Notes: generated from the letters alone by a model not told the origin. A stretch of DNA of 43,694 bases from a bacterium (GCA_024231905.1 JAAEQC010000122.1:1-43694); one strand, 5' to 3'; positions 23,497 to 32,153 are shown, counted from the first letter of the stretch. Numbers and translations are program-made.

Positions 23497-24486
23497 CTAC
23501 TCCTTCTCCACGGGGATGCCAGCCGCCTTCATCTTGTCGCGGAAGTCGTCCTCGTATTCCTCGTAGGTCCGGAAGGCCACGGGGTGGTTCCAGGGATTGA
23601 TGTGCCGCTTGGCGCGGTTGGTGTTCGCCATGTTGCGGGTCGGGCTCATGAAGACGCCCGCCATGTGCATGAGCTTGCTGTAGGGGAAGACCGCGAACAG
23701 CACGCACACCAGGAAGAAGTGGATGGTGAAGAGGGCGCCGCCGCCGGCGGTGACCGGGCTGAAGCTCAGGATCCCCATGGCCACGGCCTTGATAGTCTCG
23801 ATGTCCGTCTTCTGGAAGTGCCGCATGAGTACGCCCGTGGTGCCGATGGCGATCAGCAGGAAGAGCGGGAAGTAGTCGTTGGCCAGGGAGATGTACCTGA
23901 GCTGCGGCGATACGAGCCGGCGCAGCAGCAGGAAGCCCAGGGCGCCGAGCAGCAGGAAGCTCGTCAGGAAGATCGACGGCACCCCGATCTCGAAGAAGCT
24001 GTCCACCGACTGGATGGCTTTCACGAAGCCGGGGACCGGCTCGGTGAAGAAGCGCAGGTGGCGGATGAAGATCACCAGGAACGAGTAGTGGAAGGCCAGG
24101 GCGGCGGCCCACAGCCACTTGGCGGGCGTGTGGATGATGCGGCCGCCGGGGCGGATATCCACCTTGGTGTTCCTGAACAGGGAGCGGAAGAAGAGGACCT
24201 CGAGGGCCATCCGTCCGATCACCCCCAGGGTCGTGTGGGGGTTGTCGAACCTGGCGGAGGGGATCCAGTCCAGGGTCTTCTGCTGCCCGCACGTGGTCGG
24301 GATGCGGAAGGGTACGGGCGTGCGCGCCCAGCTCATCACCTTGAAGACCAGGCCCCCCAGGAACAGGGCGATGGCCGCGTAGGGGACGGCCACCCCGAAC
24401 ACGACCTGCAGGCCGGCCACCTGGGAACCGAAGCCGGCGAGCAGGATCAGGATCAGGATCGCTCCGAGTGCCAGAATTGCAGTCAT
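23497..24486 (-). CDS. dsrM: DsrM, cytochrome b subunit of DsrMKJOP
   Basis: The 329-residue membrane protein has about five to six segments of the NarI type. The first 70 residues form two hydrophobic helices, followed by the DsrM-type cytosolic stretch (MSWARTPVPFRIPTTCGQQKTLDWI) and the haem-binding core (LAFHYSFLVIFIRHLRFF, GVLMRHF, FTIHFFLVCVLFAVFPYSKLMHMAGVF). It oxidises menaquinol and feeds DsrK. I chose ATG at 24486, preceded by GAGGTGG; a longer in-frame extension upstream is arginine-rich and unlike the family. Confidence 0.94.
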   Translation of the reverse strand: MTAILALGAILILILLAGFGSQVAGLQVVFGVAVPYAAIALFLGGLVFKVMSWARTPVPFRIPTTCGQQKTLDWIPSARFDNPHTTLGVIGRMALEVLFFRSLFRNTKVDIRPGGRIIHTPAKWLWAAALAFHYSFLVIFIRHLRFFTEPVPGFVKAIQSVDSFFEIGVPSIFLTSFLLLGALGFLLLRRLVSPQLRYISLANDYFPLFLLIAIGTTGVLMRHFQKTDIETIKAVAMGILSFSPVTAGGGALFTIHFFLVCVLFAVFPYSKLMHMAGVFMSPTRNMANTNRAKRHINPWNHPVAFRTYEEYEDDFRDKMKAAGIPVEKE

Positions 24487-24590
24487 CAGCCACCACCTCT
24501 TGCCGGACGACCTTGCGGCGCGCCCGGCCAAGCGTAGATTGCCGGCGTGCACCGCCGCGCCTCGGCGCGGGGCGTCCGCCCTGCCGGTCG

Positions 24591-25085
24591 TCAACCGGGC
24601 TGCACGTAGCCGGCGCGGATCTCCCGCAGCCGTAGGCTGTACACCCTCTCGCGACAACTGACGAAGATGTCGAAGGTGAGCAGCGCGATTCGGTCGATGC
24701 GACGCTCCAGTTCGTGGAGACCCGCCTGAAGCTCCCGGGCGGCCTGTTCGTCCCGCAAGGAGTCCGCGAGGGTTTCGCGGACGGCGTCCTTGAGCAGGAA
24801 CACGAAGCCCACCGCCTCGGCGGCGGTGAACTCCTGGATGGCCCGGATTCTCACGATCTCGTGGAGGGGATCCTGGAAGGCCTCGATACCCTCGCCGGCG
24901 AGCAGGCGCTCCGTGACGACACGGGTCTGCTCGGCGAAGGTCTGGCCCACCGGGTTGGCGAAACGGTTCTTCTGTTGCTTGAAGAACCCCGCAGTATCGG
25001 GGTTGTAGGAAGCGAGGATCAGCTCCAGCCAGCGGTCGGCGAGAGCGGCCTCGTTCTTTCTGAGGAGATCGGCAAGCACCTGCAA
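24591..25085 (-). CDS. RsbRD N-terminal domain-like protein
   Basis: The roughly 164-residue helical protein resembles the RsbRD_N domain of RsbT co-antagonists (globin-like sensory N-terminus), without a STAS domain. Visible are the LADLLRKNEAALADRWLELIL opening and the long helix ending RVYSLRLREIRAGYVQPG. Proteins of this type are commonly encoded just upstream of dsrM in sulfate reducers; a role in signalling or assembly is not established. The start is uncertain: TTG at 25085 with GGAG five bases upstream, or GTG at 25079. It follows dsrC by 130 bases that contain a GC-rich hairpin. Confidence 0.7.
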   Translation of the reverse strand: MQVLADLLRKNEAALADRWLELILASYNPDTAGFFKQQKNRFANPVGQTFAEQTRVVTERLLAGEGIEAFQDPLHEIVRIRAIQEFTAAEAVGFVFLLKDAVRETLADSLRDEQAARELQAGLHELERRIDRIALLTFDIFVSCRERVYSLRLREIRAGYVQPG

Positions 25086-25129
25086 ACCCGCTCCATTCGT
25101 CCCCCGGATCCCTTGTTCCGCATCCGTCC

Positions 25130-25154
25130 GCCGGCGCCGCGGGGCGACGCCGGC
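25130..25154 (-). other. hairpin between dsrC and the RsbRD gene
   Basis: GCCGGCG (25130-25136) pairs with CGCCGGC (25148-25154) across an 11-base loop. No T-run follows. It may stabilise the abundant dsrC message or reduce read-through. Confidence 0.4.
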
Positions 25155-25215
25155 AGGCGGGATGCTCGATCGCCGATCCGCGCCGCGCACCGGCGGCCGG
25201 ATCAGCGGTAATCGA

Positions 25216-25533
25216 CTAGACGCAGCCCGTGGGCTTGGGCAGGCCGGCAATCTTGCAGGCGCCCTTGGCCGGGCCCGAGGGGAACAGTTCGTAGATCACG
25301 TTGAGCTTGAATCCGGTCTCCTTGCAGAGCTTGCGGATCATGGGCGCAACGCCGAACTCGAGATAGTAGTCACGCAGGAAGTTCACGACTTTCCAGTGGT
25401 CTTCGGTCAGATCGTCGACACCTTCGGTCCCGCCCAGAGCGGCGGCCACGACTTCATTCCACTTGTCAGGCTCCTGGAGGAACCCGTCCTCATCGATATC
25501 AACGACCTGGTCACCTGCTTTGAATTCAGCCAT
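25216..25533 (-). CDS. dsrC: DsrC sulfur-carrier protein
   Basis: The 105-residue protein ends in the conserved arm GACKIAGLPKPTGCV, with the two redox cysteines at positions 93 and 104 separated by ten residues and the penultimate Cys as required for function. DsrC carries the sulfur from DsrAB as a trisulfide to DsrK. Other hallmarks are DEDGFLQEPDKWNE and HWKVVNFLRDYYLEFGVAPMIRKLCKETG. The second of two adjacent ATGs (25533) is chosen because GGAGG lies six bases away. It is embedded in the operon between the TPR gene and the dsrMKJOP block. Confidence 0.97.
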   Translation of the reverse strand: MAEFKAGDQVVDIDEDGFLQEPDKWNEVVAAALGGTEGVDDLTEDHWKVVNFLRDYYLEFGVAPMIRKLCKETGFKLNVIYELFPSGPAKGACKIAGLPKPTGCV

Positions 25534-25579
25534 CATCGTCCTCCTTCGGCTGTGCTGGAGCTACTCACTCCGACCGTCT

Positions 25580-26134
25580 CTACGACTCTGTTTCCGGATC
25601 CTTGCCGACATCCTTCTCCTTGCGCTCGAGAGCCTTCAGGAACTCGGGCGCCGGCGAGTGTCCGAGCCCGGCCGCGCGATCAAGAGCGGCGCGAGCGGCT
25701 TCCACTTCACCGAGTTCGAGCAGTCCCACCGCCAGGTGGTACTGCCCTGCCGCGTGGTCAGGATCGATCTCCAGCACGCGGCGGAAACACGAGACCATCT
25801 TGTCGGCCTCGCGAAGATACAAATGACCCAGACCCTGGTTGAAATGGGCCTGGAGGAGTTCCGGGTTCCGCTCGGCGACCGTGCGGTTGATCTTGACGCA
25901 CTCGGCGAAGTCCCAGCGCCCCAGGGCGATTCCGCCCAGGTTCACCCAGGCTTCGTCGTATCCGGGGTCGATCTCGACGGCGCGCCGCAGGGACTCTTCC
26001 GCCTTGTGGCCGGAGCCAGCACGGAGCCAGGCCGTGGCCAGCTTCATGTGAGCCTGGGCCGAGTCCGGCGAGGCGGCGACCGCCTGCTGCAACTCTTCGA
26101 TCGATACCCGCTTCTTGTCGGGATCAGAAGCCAT
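25580..26134 (-). CDS. TPR-repeat protein
   Basis: The 184-residue protein holds about three to four tetratricopeptide repeats, seen as AHMKLATAWLRAGSGHKAEESLRRAVEIDP, AWVNLGGIALGRWDFAECVKINRTV, AHFNQGLGHLYLREADKMVSCFRRVLEIDP and QYHLAVGLLELGEVEAARAALDRA segments. No signal peptide is visible, so it is probably cytosolic. TPR proteins mediate protein contacts. Placed between HEAT-repeat and dsrC genes, and overlapping the HEAT gene by 11 bases, it is a candidate assembly or scaffolding factor for Dsr proteins; that role is inferred only from context. Confidence 0.85.
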   Translation of the reverse strand: MASDPDKKRVSIEELQQAVAASPDSAQAHMKLATAWLRAGSGHKAEESLRRAVEIDPGYDEAWVNLGGIALGRWDFAECVKINRTVAERNPELLQAHFNQGLGHLYLREADKMVSCFRRVLEIDPDHAAGQYHLAVGLLELGEVEAARAALDRAAGLGHSPAPEFLKALERKEKDVGKDPETES

Positions 26135-26627
26135 GTTTCCTCTTCCTTGCTATCTCGGCCTGCCGGCGCTTCTTCTCGATCCGCCGGCATTCCTTGTTCA
26201 ACGACTCCCCGATTCCCCGCCCCACACTGCCCGGAAACTTCTCCACCAGATGCCGCAGCGTCTCTGCCAGCTCCTCGTGGAGGCCTTCGTCCGCCGCCAG
26301 CCGTACCAGGTCCGGGACCAGGGGCAGCAGCAGCTCGGGCTTGACGTCGGCGATGGCCTTGACGACCGCGGGCGCCGTGAGGGCGTTGGTCCCGGACTCG
26401 TCGTTCATGGCCCAGATAAGGCGGCGGACCACCTGGTCCACCATTTCCGGATGGTGCCGCGCCGCGTTACCGAGGGCCCGGCAGGCGGTCTCGCGGACAC
26501 GTTCGTCCGGCTGGTACGAGCAGCCCACGAGGTAGCGGATAGCCCGCGGCTCATCGGCCACCAGTTCGTTCAGTTCGGCCACTTCGTCCCGCGTGACGAG
26601 GTCCTGGACCTTTTCGCGCAGGTTCAT
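26124..26627 (-). CDS. HEAT-repeat-like protein
   Basis: The 167-residue, all-helical protein is built of HEAT-like units (DERVRETACRALGNAARHHPEMVDQVVRRLIWAMND, ALTAPAVVKAIADVKPELLLPLVPDLVRLA, LHEELAETLRHLVEKFP) and ends in a very basic tail (KKRRQAEIARKRKHGF). The ATG overlaps the dsrN stop by four bases (ATGA). Such repeats bind proteins; the basic tail could contact nucleic acid or acidic partners. Together with the adjoining TPR gene it forms a small interaction-protein pair in the middle of the dsr operon. No specific function is known to me. Confidence 0.8.
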   Translation of the reverse strand: MNLREKVQDLVTRDEVAELNELVADEPRAIRYLVGCSYQPDERVRETACRALGNAARHHPEMVDQVVRRLIWAMNDESGTNALTAPAVVKAIADVKPELLLPLVPDLVRLAADEGLHEELAETLRHLVEKFPGSVGRGIGESLNKECRRIEKKRRQAEIARKRKHGF

Positions 26628-28006
26628 AGCGGGCTCCCAGCTGCGGCCCTGACCAGCCCGTCCGCCCAGGCCGGCGTGGCCAGGGCGTGCAGGTGGGTGT
26701 AGGTCGCCACCGTGTTGGCGATGCGTAGGCCGTCGCGTCCGCCGCCGACCCCGATACCGCGGGAGAGCCCGAAGACCGTCGGGACCTGCTCGCTCTCGGG
26801 GGCGAGGCGCGAGTAGTGGAACTCGTGTCCGCACAATTCCGTGCCTTCGGCCAGGAACGGGTTGGCATGGTCCGCGCTGGCTTCCACGTAGCCGTGGCCC
26901 TGGGGCCGCGGCGTATGCTCCACGACCACCGGCAGGGCGCCGACCATCTCGTGAGACTGGCCGTCCTTGACCAGGGCCCGCGAGAGGTACATGAGGCCGC
27001 CGCATTCGGCCCACACGGGCAGGCCGTCGTCGATCACCCGGCGCAAGGCCTCCCGCAGGGGGCGGTTGGCGGCCAAGGCCTCGGCGTGCTCCTCGGGGAA
27101 GCCGCCGCCGGCATACAGGCCGTCCAGGTCGGGCAATTCGTCGTGGTCCAGGGGCGAGATCTCCACGATCTCGGCCCCACGATCCTCGAGGGCACGCAGG
27201 TTCTCCGGGTAGTAGAAGGAGAACGCGCGATCCTGCAGCATGCCGATGCGCACGCCCGGGCAGGCCACGGGCGAGGCCTCCGGAGTGGCTGCCGGCTGGG
27301 GCAACTCCCCGGCCTTGCCGGCCACGGCCCGCAGGGCGGGGACGTCCACGTGCTCGGCCACGAGGGCTGCGACCCGGGCCAGGGTCTCCCTGGTCTCCGG
27401 GTGTTCCATGGCTGTCACCAGGCCCAAGTGCCGGCTGGGCAGGTGCTGGTCCCGGAGCCGGGGGATGGCGCCCAACACGGGCACGTCCGTGGCCCCGGCG
27501 ATGGCCTCGCGGATCACTTTCTCCTGCCGAAGCGTCCCCACGCGATTGAGGATGACGCCGGCGATGTCGACCTCGGGATCCATGACGCGGCAACCCAGGA
27601 CCTGGGCCGCCACCGTGCGGGTCGATTTGGTCACGTCGACGACCAGCACCACGGGGGCGCCGATCAGCTTGGCCAGCTGCGCGGTGGAATGGGATCCGCC
27701 CGCGTCCATGCCGTCATAGAGGCCCCGGTTGCCTTCGACCACCGCCAGGGCGGCTTCCCGGCTTCCCTCGGCGAGGGAGGCGAGGATGGCGTCCTGCGGC
27801 ATCATGAAGGTGTCGAGGTTGCGGCAGGGGGCGAGGGCGGCGGCGCCCAGCCAGGCCGCGTCGATGAAATCGGGCCCCTTCTTGAAGGGGGCGATGGTGA
27901 GTCCGCGGTTACGGAGGGCACCGATCAGACCGAGCGAAACCAGGCTCTTGCCGCTGTCTCCGGCGAGTCCCGCGATGACCAGTCGTGGCATCTTGGTCCC
28001 GACCAC
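26624..28006 (-). CDS. dsrN: DsrN, cobyrinate a,c-diamide synthase-like siroheme amidase
   Basis: The 460-residue CbiA/CobB-type glutamine amidotransferase has a P-loop-like N-terminus (GLAGDSGKSLVSLGLIGAL), FKKGPDFIDAAWL, VEGNRGLYDG, and a type-1 amidotransferase C-terminal half with nucleophile Cys in WAECGGLMYLS. DsrN amidates a siroheme side chain for DsrAB. I start it at GTG 28006, with AGGAG seven bases upstream; the ATG at 27991 (MPRLVIAG) lacks a good site. It follows dsrD by 82 bases that contain a strong hairpin, and overlaps the HEAT gene. Confidence 0.92.
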   Translation of the reverse strand: MVGTKMPRLVIAGLAGDSGKSLVSLGLIGALRNRGLTIAPFKKGPDFIDAAWLGAAALAPCRNLDTFMMPQDAILASLAEGSREAALAVVEGNRGLYDGMDAGGSHSTAQLAKLIGAPVVLVVDVTKSTRTVAAQVLGCRVMDPEVDIAGVILNRVGTLRQEKVIREAIAGATDVPVLGAIPRLRDQHLPSRHLGLVTAMEHPETRETLARVAALVAEHVDVPALRAVAGKAGELPQPAATPEASPVACPGVRIGMLQDRAFSFYYPENLRALEDRGAEIVEISPLDHDELPDLDGLYAGGGFPEEHAEALAANRPLREALRRVIDDGLPVWAECGGLMYLSRALVKDGQSHEMVGALPVVVEHTPRPQGHGYVEASADHANPFLAEGTELCGHEFHYSRLAPESEQVPTVFGLSRGIGVGGGRDGLRIANTVATYTHLHALATPAWADGLVRAAAGSPL

Positions 28007-28036
28007 GCTCAATCTCCTGGTTGCTCGAAAGTTGAG

Positions 28037-28076
28037 GAGGCGGTCTCCGGCACGCGGACGCACCGGAGACCGCCTC
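28037..28076 (-). other. 14-bp stem hairpin between dsrD and dsrN
   Basis: A perfect 14-base inverted repeat (28037-28050 with 28063-28076; GAGGCGGTCTCCGG arm) and a 12-base loop lie in the dsrD-dsrN gap. No T-run follows in the direction of transcription. It may be an RNA-processing or stability element separating dsrABD from the rest, or a partial terminator. Confidence 0.7.
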
Positions 28077-28088
28077 TGTTCCTGCCCG

Positions 28089-28319
28089 CTACGCCTCCGG
28101 AGGCAGCACGATGTAGCTGCCTCCGACGTAGGAGTAGGTGCATTTGCCGGAATCGATCAGCTCGCGAATGGCACCCTTGCAAATCTTCTTGTCGCAATTG
28201 TCATCGCCGAACTTCTCGATCATGGCCTTACGGAGATCCAGGGCCTTCAGATTCTTCTTGCCGTGGTACTCCTTGACCATCGCGTACATGGCCTCTGCCA
28301 CTTCGGTCGTTGTTGCCAT
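28089..28319 (-). CDS. dsrD: DsrD, winged-helix activator of DsrAB
   Basis: The 76-residue protein matches DsrD, a winged-helix protein reported to stimulate DsrAB sulfite reduction and a marker of reductive-type dsr systems. Visible motifs are VAEAMYAMVKEYHGKKNLKALDLRKAMIEKFG, CDKKICKGAIRELIDSGKC and YSYVGGSYIVLPP. It starts at ATG 28319, 16 bases after dsrB and in the usual ABD order. Full length, no damage. Confidence 0.96.
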   Translation of the reverse strand: MATTTEVAEAMYAMVKEYHGKKNLKALDLRKAMIEKFGDDNCDKKICKGAIRELIDSGKCTYSYVGGSYIVLPPEA

Positions 28320-28335
28320 GTTGCTCACACCCTTC

Positions 28336-29421
28336 TTACTTCTGCCGGAAATGGAGGGACCGCTTGTAGGTCTCCCCGGCATGCTTGAAGTCGTCGATGT
28401 GGTACTTGGTGAACTCGATCTCGGTCATCTCGAAGAACTTCGGCCAACCGATGCGCTCGATCCACTCGCCGACGCGCTCGTAGTTGCGGGCGTCCTTGGC
28501 GTACACCTCGACGATGTTCTTGACCGCTGCGACGGTTTCGGGCCACCGCGGCGGATTGTTCGGCAGGAAGGGGATGGCCAGCTTCGAGAACATGGGCTCG
28601 CTGCGGGCGTTGCTCACCTTGCCGCCGACCCAGATGGACAGACCGTCGTTGACGGGGTCGTTCAGGGTCATGGCCGGGCACACCGTGTAGCAGTTCGCGC
28701 AGAACATGCACTGCTCCTCGATGACCTCGACCGTCTCGCGACCGTCCACCGTCGTCGGCCGGATGGCGCCCGTGGGGCAGGCCGAAACGGTGCTCGGGAT
28801 CTCGCACTGGCCCCTGAGCTGGTCGTGCTTGATCACCGGGGCACGGCGGTGGACACCCAGAATGGCGATGTCCGAGCAGTGCACGGCGCCGCACATGTTC
28901 AGACAGCAGGCGAAGGCGATGCGCAGCTTGGCCGGCAGCGTCTTCGAGCCGTCGTAGTACGGGAAGAGCTCGTCCATGACCGACTTGACCACGCCCGAGG
29001 CGTCCGAGGCCGCCGAATGGCAGTGGATCCAGCCCTGGGTGTGGACGATGTTGGTGATGCCCGGGCCCGTGCCGCCGACCGGGTAGCCTTCCTTGTTCAG
29101 GCGCTCGATCAGGGGATCGACCTTGCTCTCATCGACTACGAGGAACTCGACGTTGTTGCGGCTGGTGAACCGCAGGTGACCGTCGCAGAACTCGTCGGCG
29201 ATGTCGGCGAGCAGGCGCAGAGTCTCGATGCTCATGAGCCGCGCGGAGGCCGCGCGCACCGACCACAGCTTGTCGCCGGAGTGGCCCACGTGTAGCAGGA
29301 CACCGGGCTTCGGACGCTCGTGGTACTTCCACTTCCCGTAGTTCTTCTTGATCACTTCGGGCAGGAACTGCTCGTAATGCGGAGGACCGATGTCGGTCTT
29401 CCTGGGTGCAGGTGTGGACAT
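28336..29421 (-). CDS. dsrB: dissimilatory sulfite reductase beta subunit DsrB
   Basis: The 361-residue protein is DsrB. It has the siroheme/[4Fe-4S] ligand region [14 protein letters not shown], the inserted ferredoxin domain (CPTGAIR, then [13 protein letters not shown]), the [12 protein letters not shown] region and [20 protein letters not shown]. With DsrA it reduces sulfite in the cytosol. ATG at 29421 is chosen over an upstream in-frame TTG because GGAGG lies seven bases away. It begins two bases after the dsrA stop. Slightly shorter than the Desulfovibrio protein. Confidence 0.97.
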   Translation of the reverse strand: MSTPAPRKTDIGPPHYEQFLPEVIKKNYGKWKYHERPKPGVLLHVGHSGDKLWSVRAASARLMSIETLRLLADIADEFCDGHLRFTSRNNVEFLVVDESKVDPLIERLNKEGYPVGGTGPGITNIVHTQGWIHCHSAASDASGVVKSVMDELFPYYDGSKTLPAKLRIAFACCLNMCGAVHCSDIAILGVHRRAPVIKHDQLRGQCEIPSTVSACPTGAIRPTTVDGRETVEVIEEQCMFCANCYTVCPAMTLNDPVNDGLSIWVGGKVSNARSEPMFSKLAIPFLPNNPPRWPETVAAVKNIVEVYAKDARNYERVGEWIERIGWPKFFEMTEIEFTKYHIDDFKHAGETYKRSLHFRQK

Positions 29422-29423
29422 TG

Positions 29424-30605
29424 TCAACCCTCCTCATCAAGTTCGAAGAAGATGTAGGGATTGGTCCGCGGATGCATGACCATCTCGGGCTCCGGCTCCA
29501 GGCCGATCTGCTCGAGGAAGTTCCCCAGGCCGATGCGCTGGATGAATTCGCCGACGCGCTCACGGTTCATGCCGTGCTCGCCCCAGACATCCCAGATTTC
29601 TTCGGCCAACTCGTAGATGTCCTCCGCGTCTTCCATGTCGTAGAAGGGCACGAGGACCGACGCCAGCAGGGCGCCGCCGATGATCGGAGCCTTGGCGCCG
29701 AGCAGGATGGTCGCACCGCGGTCCTTGCCGGGGGCCAGGCCCTTGGGCATGGTGTTGATGCAGTGCATGCACTTCACGCAGTTGGTGTTGTCGATCTGCA
29801 GGGCCTTGCCGTCCCACTTGATGCAACCGGTCGGGCAGCGGCTGGTCACGTCGGCATCGATGTCGAGGCCGTTCTTGACGTAGGCCGCCACTTCCTTCTG
29901 GTCGATCTGGATGTTGTCCCGCCAGGTCCCGATGATGGACATGTCCGAGCGGGCGACGGAAGCAACGCAGTCGTTCGGGCAGCCGGCCATCTTGAACTTG
30001 AACTTGTACGGGAAGGCCGGACGATGCAGCTCGTCCTGGAAGTGCTGGGTGAGTTCGTGGGTGAACTTCATGGTGTCGTAGCAGGCCCACTCGCAGCGTG
30101 ACTCGCCGCAGCAGCAGCTGGGCGTTCGCACATCCGAACCGGAACCGCCGAGGTCGAAGCCCATCTCGGTCAGATCCGAGAAGACGGGCTCGAGGGCCTC
30201 GGTCTTGGCGCCGAGCAGGATGATGTCACCCGTGGAGCCGTGCATGTTGGTCAGCCCGGAGCCGTGCTTCTCCCACACGTCGCAGAGCTTGCGCAGGACA
30301 TCCGACGTGTAGAACCAGCCGGCCGGCTGGTTGACGCGGATCGTGTGGAACTCGGCGCACTCGGGATACTCTTCGGGGAGATCGCTGTAGCGTCCGATGA
30401 CGCCGCCACCGTATCCCATCACACCCACGAGTCCACCGTGTTTCCAGTGGCCGATCTTATCCCTATAGGAGTGTTCGAGAATGCCCAACTGGTCGTTGGC
30501 CATGGGATTCTTCGCGGCGCTCTTCTTCATCTCCGTCACGAAGCTCGGCCAAGGGCCTTTTTCGAGCTCGTCCAGAAGAGGCGTCGCACGCAACTTTTCC
30601 GCCAT
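29424..30605 (-). CDS. dsrA: dissimilatory sulfite reductase alpha subunit DsrA
   Basis: The 393-residue protein is DsrA, the siroheme-bearing subunit. Key features are [15 protein letters not shown] and CPNDC for the siroheme-linked cluster, then the ferredoxin insert ([27 protein letters not shown]) and [21 protein letters not shown]. It starts at ATG 30605 with AGGAAAGGGGA upstream. First gene of the 17-gene minus-strand operon, transcribed away from the LysR regulator. Somewhat shorter than Desulfovibrio DsrA, mostly at the N-terminus. Confidence 0.97.
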   Translation of the reverse strand: MAEKLRATPLLDELEKGPWPSFVTEMKKSAAKNPMANDQLGILEHSYRDKIGHWKHGGLVGVMGYGGGVIGRYSDLPEEYPECAEFHTIRVNQPAGWFYTSDVLRKLCDVWEKHGSGLTNMHGSTGDIILLGAKTEALEPVFSDLTEMGFDLGGSGSDVRTPSCCCGESRCEWACYDTMKFTHELTQHFQDELHRPAFPYKFKFKMAGCPNDCVASVARSDMSIIGTWRDNIQIDQKEVAAYVKNGLDIDADVTSRCPTGCIKWDGKALQIDNTNCVKCMHCINTMPKGLAPGKDRGATILLGAKAPIIGGALLASVLVPFYDMEDAEDIYELAEEIWDVWGEHGMNRERVGEFIQRIGLGNFLEQIGLEPEPEMVMHPRTNPYIFFELDEEG

Positions 30606-30747
30606 GGCGTCCCCTTTCCTAGCCTGAAGGGTTGGCAACGCTGGACTTCCGAACCGCGGGTATGACGTAATCCAAACCCGCCAAGCCAGCATGGGGAAAG
30701 ACCGGCCACGGTAATGCGGCACAGTCTGCTACCCAATTCGTGAGTTC

Positions 30748-30777
30748 ATTTAAGGCGGTTTGGAGGAGCGGCGTCAA
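30748..30777 (-). promoter_or_regulatory. candidate dsrA promoter
   Basis: On the minus strand: TTGACG (30777-30772), an 18-base spacer, then TTAAAT (30753-30748). This would give a leader of about 135 bases before dsrA. Found by eye. Confidence 0.45.
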
Positions 30778-30786
30778 ACTGGCAGT

Positions 30787-30805
30787 TTCAATGGGCCCCA
30801 TAAAA
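30787..30805. promoter_or_regulatory. candidate operator upstream of dsr promoter
   Basis: ATGGG-C-CCCAT is a perfect dyad extended by matching T/A flanks. It includes a T-N11-A spacing (T30788, A30800) and is centred about 55 bases upstream of the predicted dsr start, a typical place for a LysR-type activator site. Confidence 0.4.
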
Positions 30806-30949
30806 GCCGCTGATGGCGACGCAGGCGCTGTCTGCGCGCTGGCCGGTGCGGTCGTCCCCCGACACGGGGATCGTGCAACCCGGGATGGCAGAAGCGGAAA
30901 ACGCCCTCCTGGTCGACGCATATGGAACTTGACAGTTGTTGGGCCAAGC

Positions 30950-30964
30950 ATCAGATTTTCTTAT
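30950..30964. promoter_or_regulatory. LysR-box-like dyad near a TTGACA element
   Basis: ATCAGATTTTCTTAT is an interrupted dyad with T-N11-A (T30951, A30963), resembling a classic LysR recognition box. It begins 15 bases after TTGACA (30929-30934) and overlaps where a -10 would lie, about 105 bases before the regulator start. This suggests autoregulation. Confidence 0.45.
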
Positions 30965-31069
30965 AGGTTCGGCGCCGATCGGGCGTACCGTCCTGATGGA
31001 AATGGCCCCGCACGCCTTTCCGGGACGGCCCGCCAGCACTCGATCACAGCTTCCCGGTAGGTCTTCGCG

Positions 31070-31999
31070 GTGGAACTTCGCCAGCTCGAGTGCTTCGTGG
31101 CGGTCGTTGAGGAAGGTGGCTTCAACCGCGCCACCACGCGGTTGCACATGACCCAGCCGGCCATCTCCTATCAGATCAAGCTGCTGGAAGCCGATCTCTG
31201 CATCCCTCTGTTCTATAGGCGTTCGCGGGGCATCACGCCCACGGAGGCGGGCCGGGTGCTCTACAAGCACGCCCAGCTCATCCAGTCGTCGGTCCGCAAG
31301 GCGGAGCAGGCCCTGGAGCGGTTGTCCGACGGAGTCGCCGGGGAGGTGCGCATCGGCACCGTCAACTCGGTCGGTATCTACTTCCTGCCCGAGGTGCTGC
31401 ACGCCATGCGTATCCAGCAGCCGTCGGCCCGTCCCACGGTTCTCTATCGCAACTCCCACGAGATCGTCGACGCCCTCCTGGCCAACCAGGTGGATCTGGC
31501 CCTGGTGGCCAATCCGCAGCCGGACCGACGCCTGCAGCTGGAGACCATCCTCGAGGAGCGCATCTCCCTGGTCTGCGGCCGCAACCACCCCTTCTATGGA
31601 CGCCAGCGCGTGGAGCCCACTGAGCTGAAGGGCCAGCCCTTCGCGGGCCTGACCGTGGAGAACCCCACGGGGCAGCTCGTGCGCGACTACCTGGCCAAGC
31701 TGGGCGTGACGGTGGATTTCGTGGTTTCCACCGACAACGTGGAGACCATCCGCGAGATGGTGGAGGCGGATCTGGGCATCGCCTTCCTGCCGGACATGGT
31801 CACTGCCCGCGGAGTACCCTGCGAGGGCTACCCTCTCGGCCCCTTCAGTCGGGTTCAGGTGGATCCTCCCCTGACCAGACGCATCGTTTTGGCCACCTGG
31901 AAGCAGTTCGAACCCACACCCGCGGTCTCGGCGTTCATGGACGCATTGCGGGAGCACGGTGCTAATTGGAGGGGTTGTTCTGATTCTGAGGAATGCTGA
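31070..31999 (+). CDS. LysR-family transcriptional regulator
   Basis: The 309-residue protein has an N-terminal winged HTH (MELRQLECFVAVVEEGGFNRATTRLHMTQPAISYQIKLLE..., residues 1-60), a linker helix and a two-lobed effector domain (GEVRIGTVNSVGIYFLPEVL, then VDLALVANPQ and DLGIAFLPDMV). It is full length for the family. The start is GTG at 31070. It diverges from the dsr superoperon and precedes aprBA by 154 bases, so it is placed to control both. The ligand is unknown; a sulfur compound (sulfite, APS, sulfide) is a guess from context. Confidence 0.92.
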   Translation: MELRQLECFVAVVEEGGFNRATTRLHMTQPAISYQIKLLEADLCIPLFYRRSRGITPTEAGRVLYKHAQLIQSSVRKAEQALERLSDGVAGEVRIGTVNSVGIYFLPEVLHAMRIQQPSARPTVLYRNSHEIVDALLANQVDLALVANPQPDRRLQLETILEERISLVCGRNHPFYGRQRVEPTELKGQPFAGLTVENPTGQLVRDYLAKLGVTVDFVVSTDNVETIREMVEADLGIAFLPDMVTARGVPCEGYPLGPFSRVQVDPPLTRRIVLATWKQFEPTPAVSAFMDALREHGANWRGCSDSEEC

Positions 32000-32153
32000 T
32001 CAATTGCCCCGTTTATTCATTAACAAACGCTCTTTATCACCGGTATCCAAAGTTTCGCGTTGCTTGGTGCGATACCGCGACTTAGCCTCCCTGTAGAAAA
32101 CGTCGTGTCGATTCCCCAAGGGTTTCCCGCGATTCCACCCAGGAGGTATCTAG

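Larger units (their letters stand above)
30606..31069. other. 464-bp divergent control region between dsrA and lysR
   Basis: No convincing gene is present. The region holds a candidate dsr promoter (30748-30777, minus), an upstream dyad (30787-30805), a TTGACA hexamer (30929-30934, plus) and a LysR-box-like dyad (30950-30964). It is the control region for both the dsr superoperon and the LysR gene. Confidence 0.6.

Noticed and set aside
30740..31060. Possible small gene in the dsrA-lysR gap
   Set aside because: No ribosome site or family resemblance, and the stretch contains the promoter-like elements and dyads.
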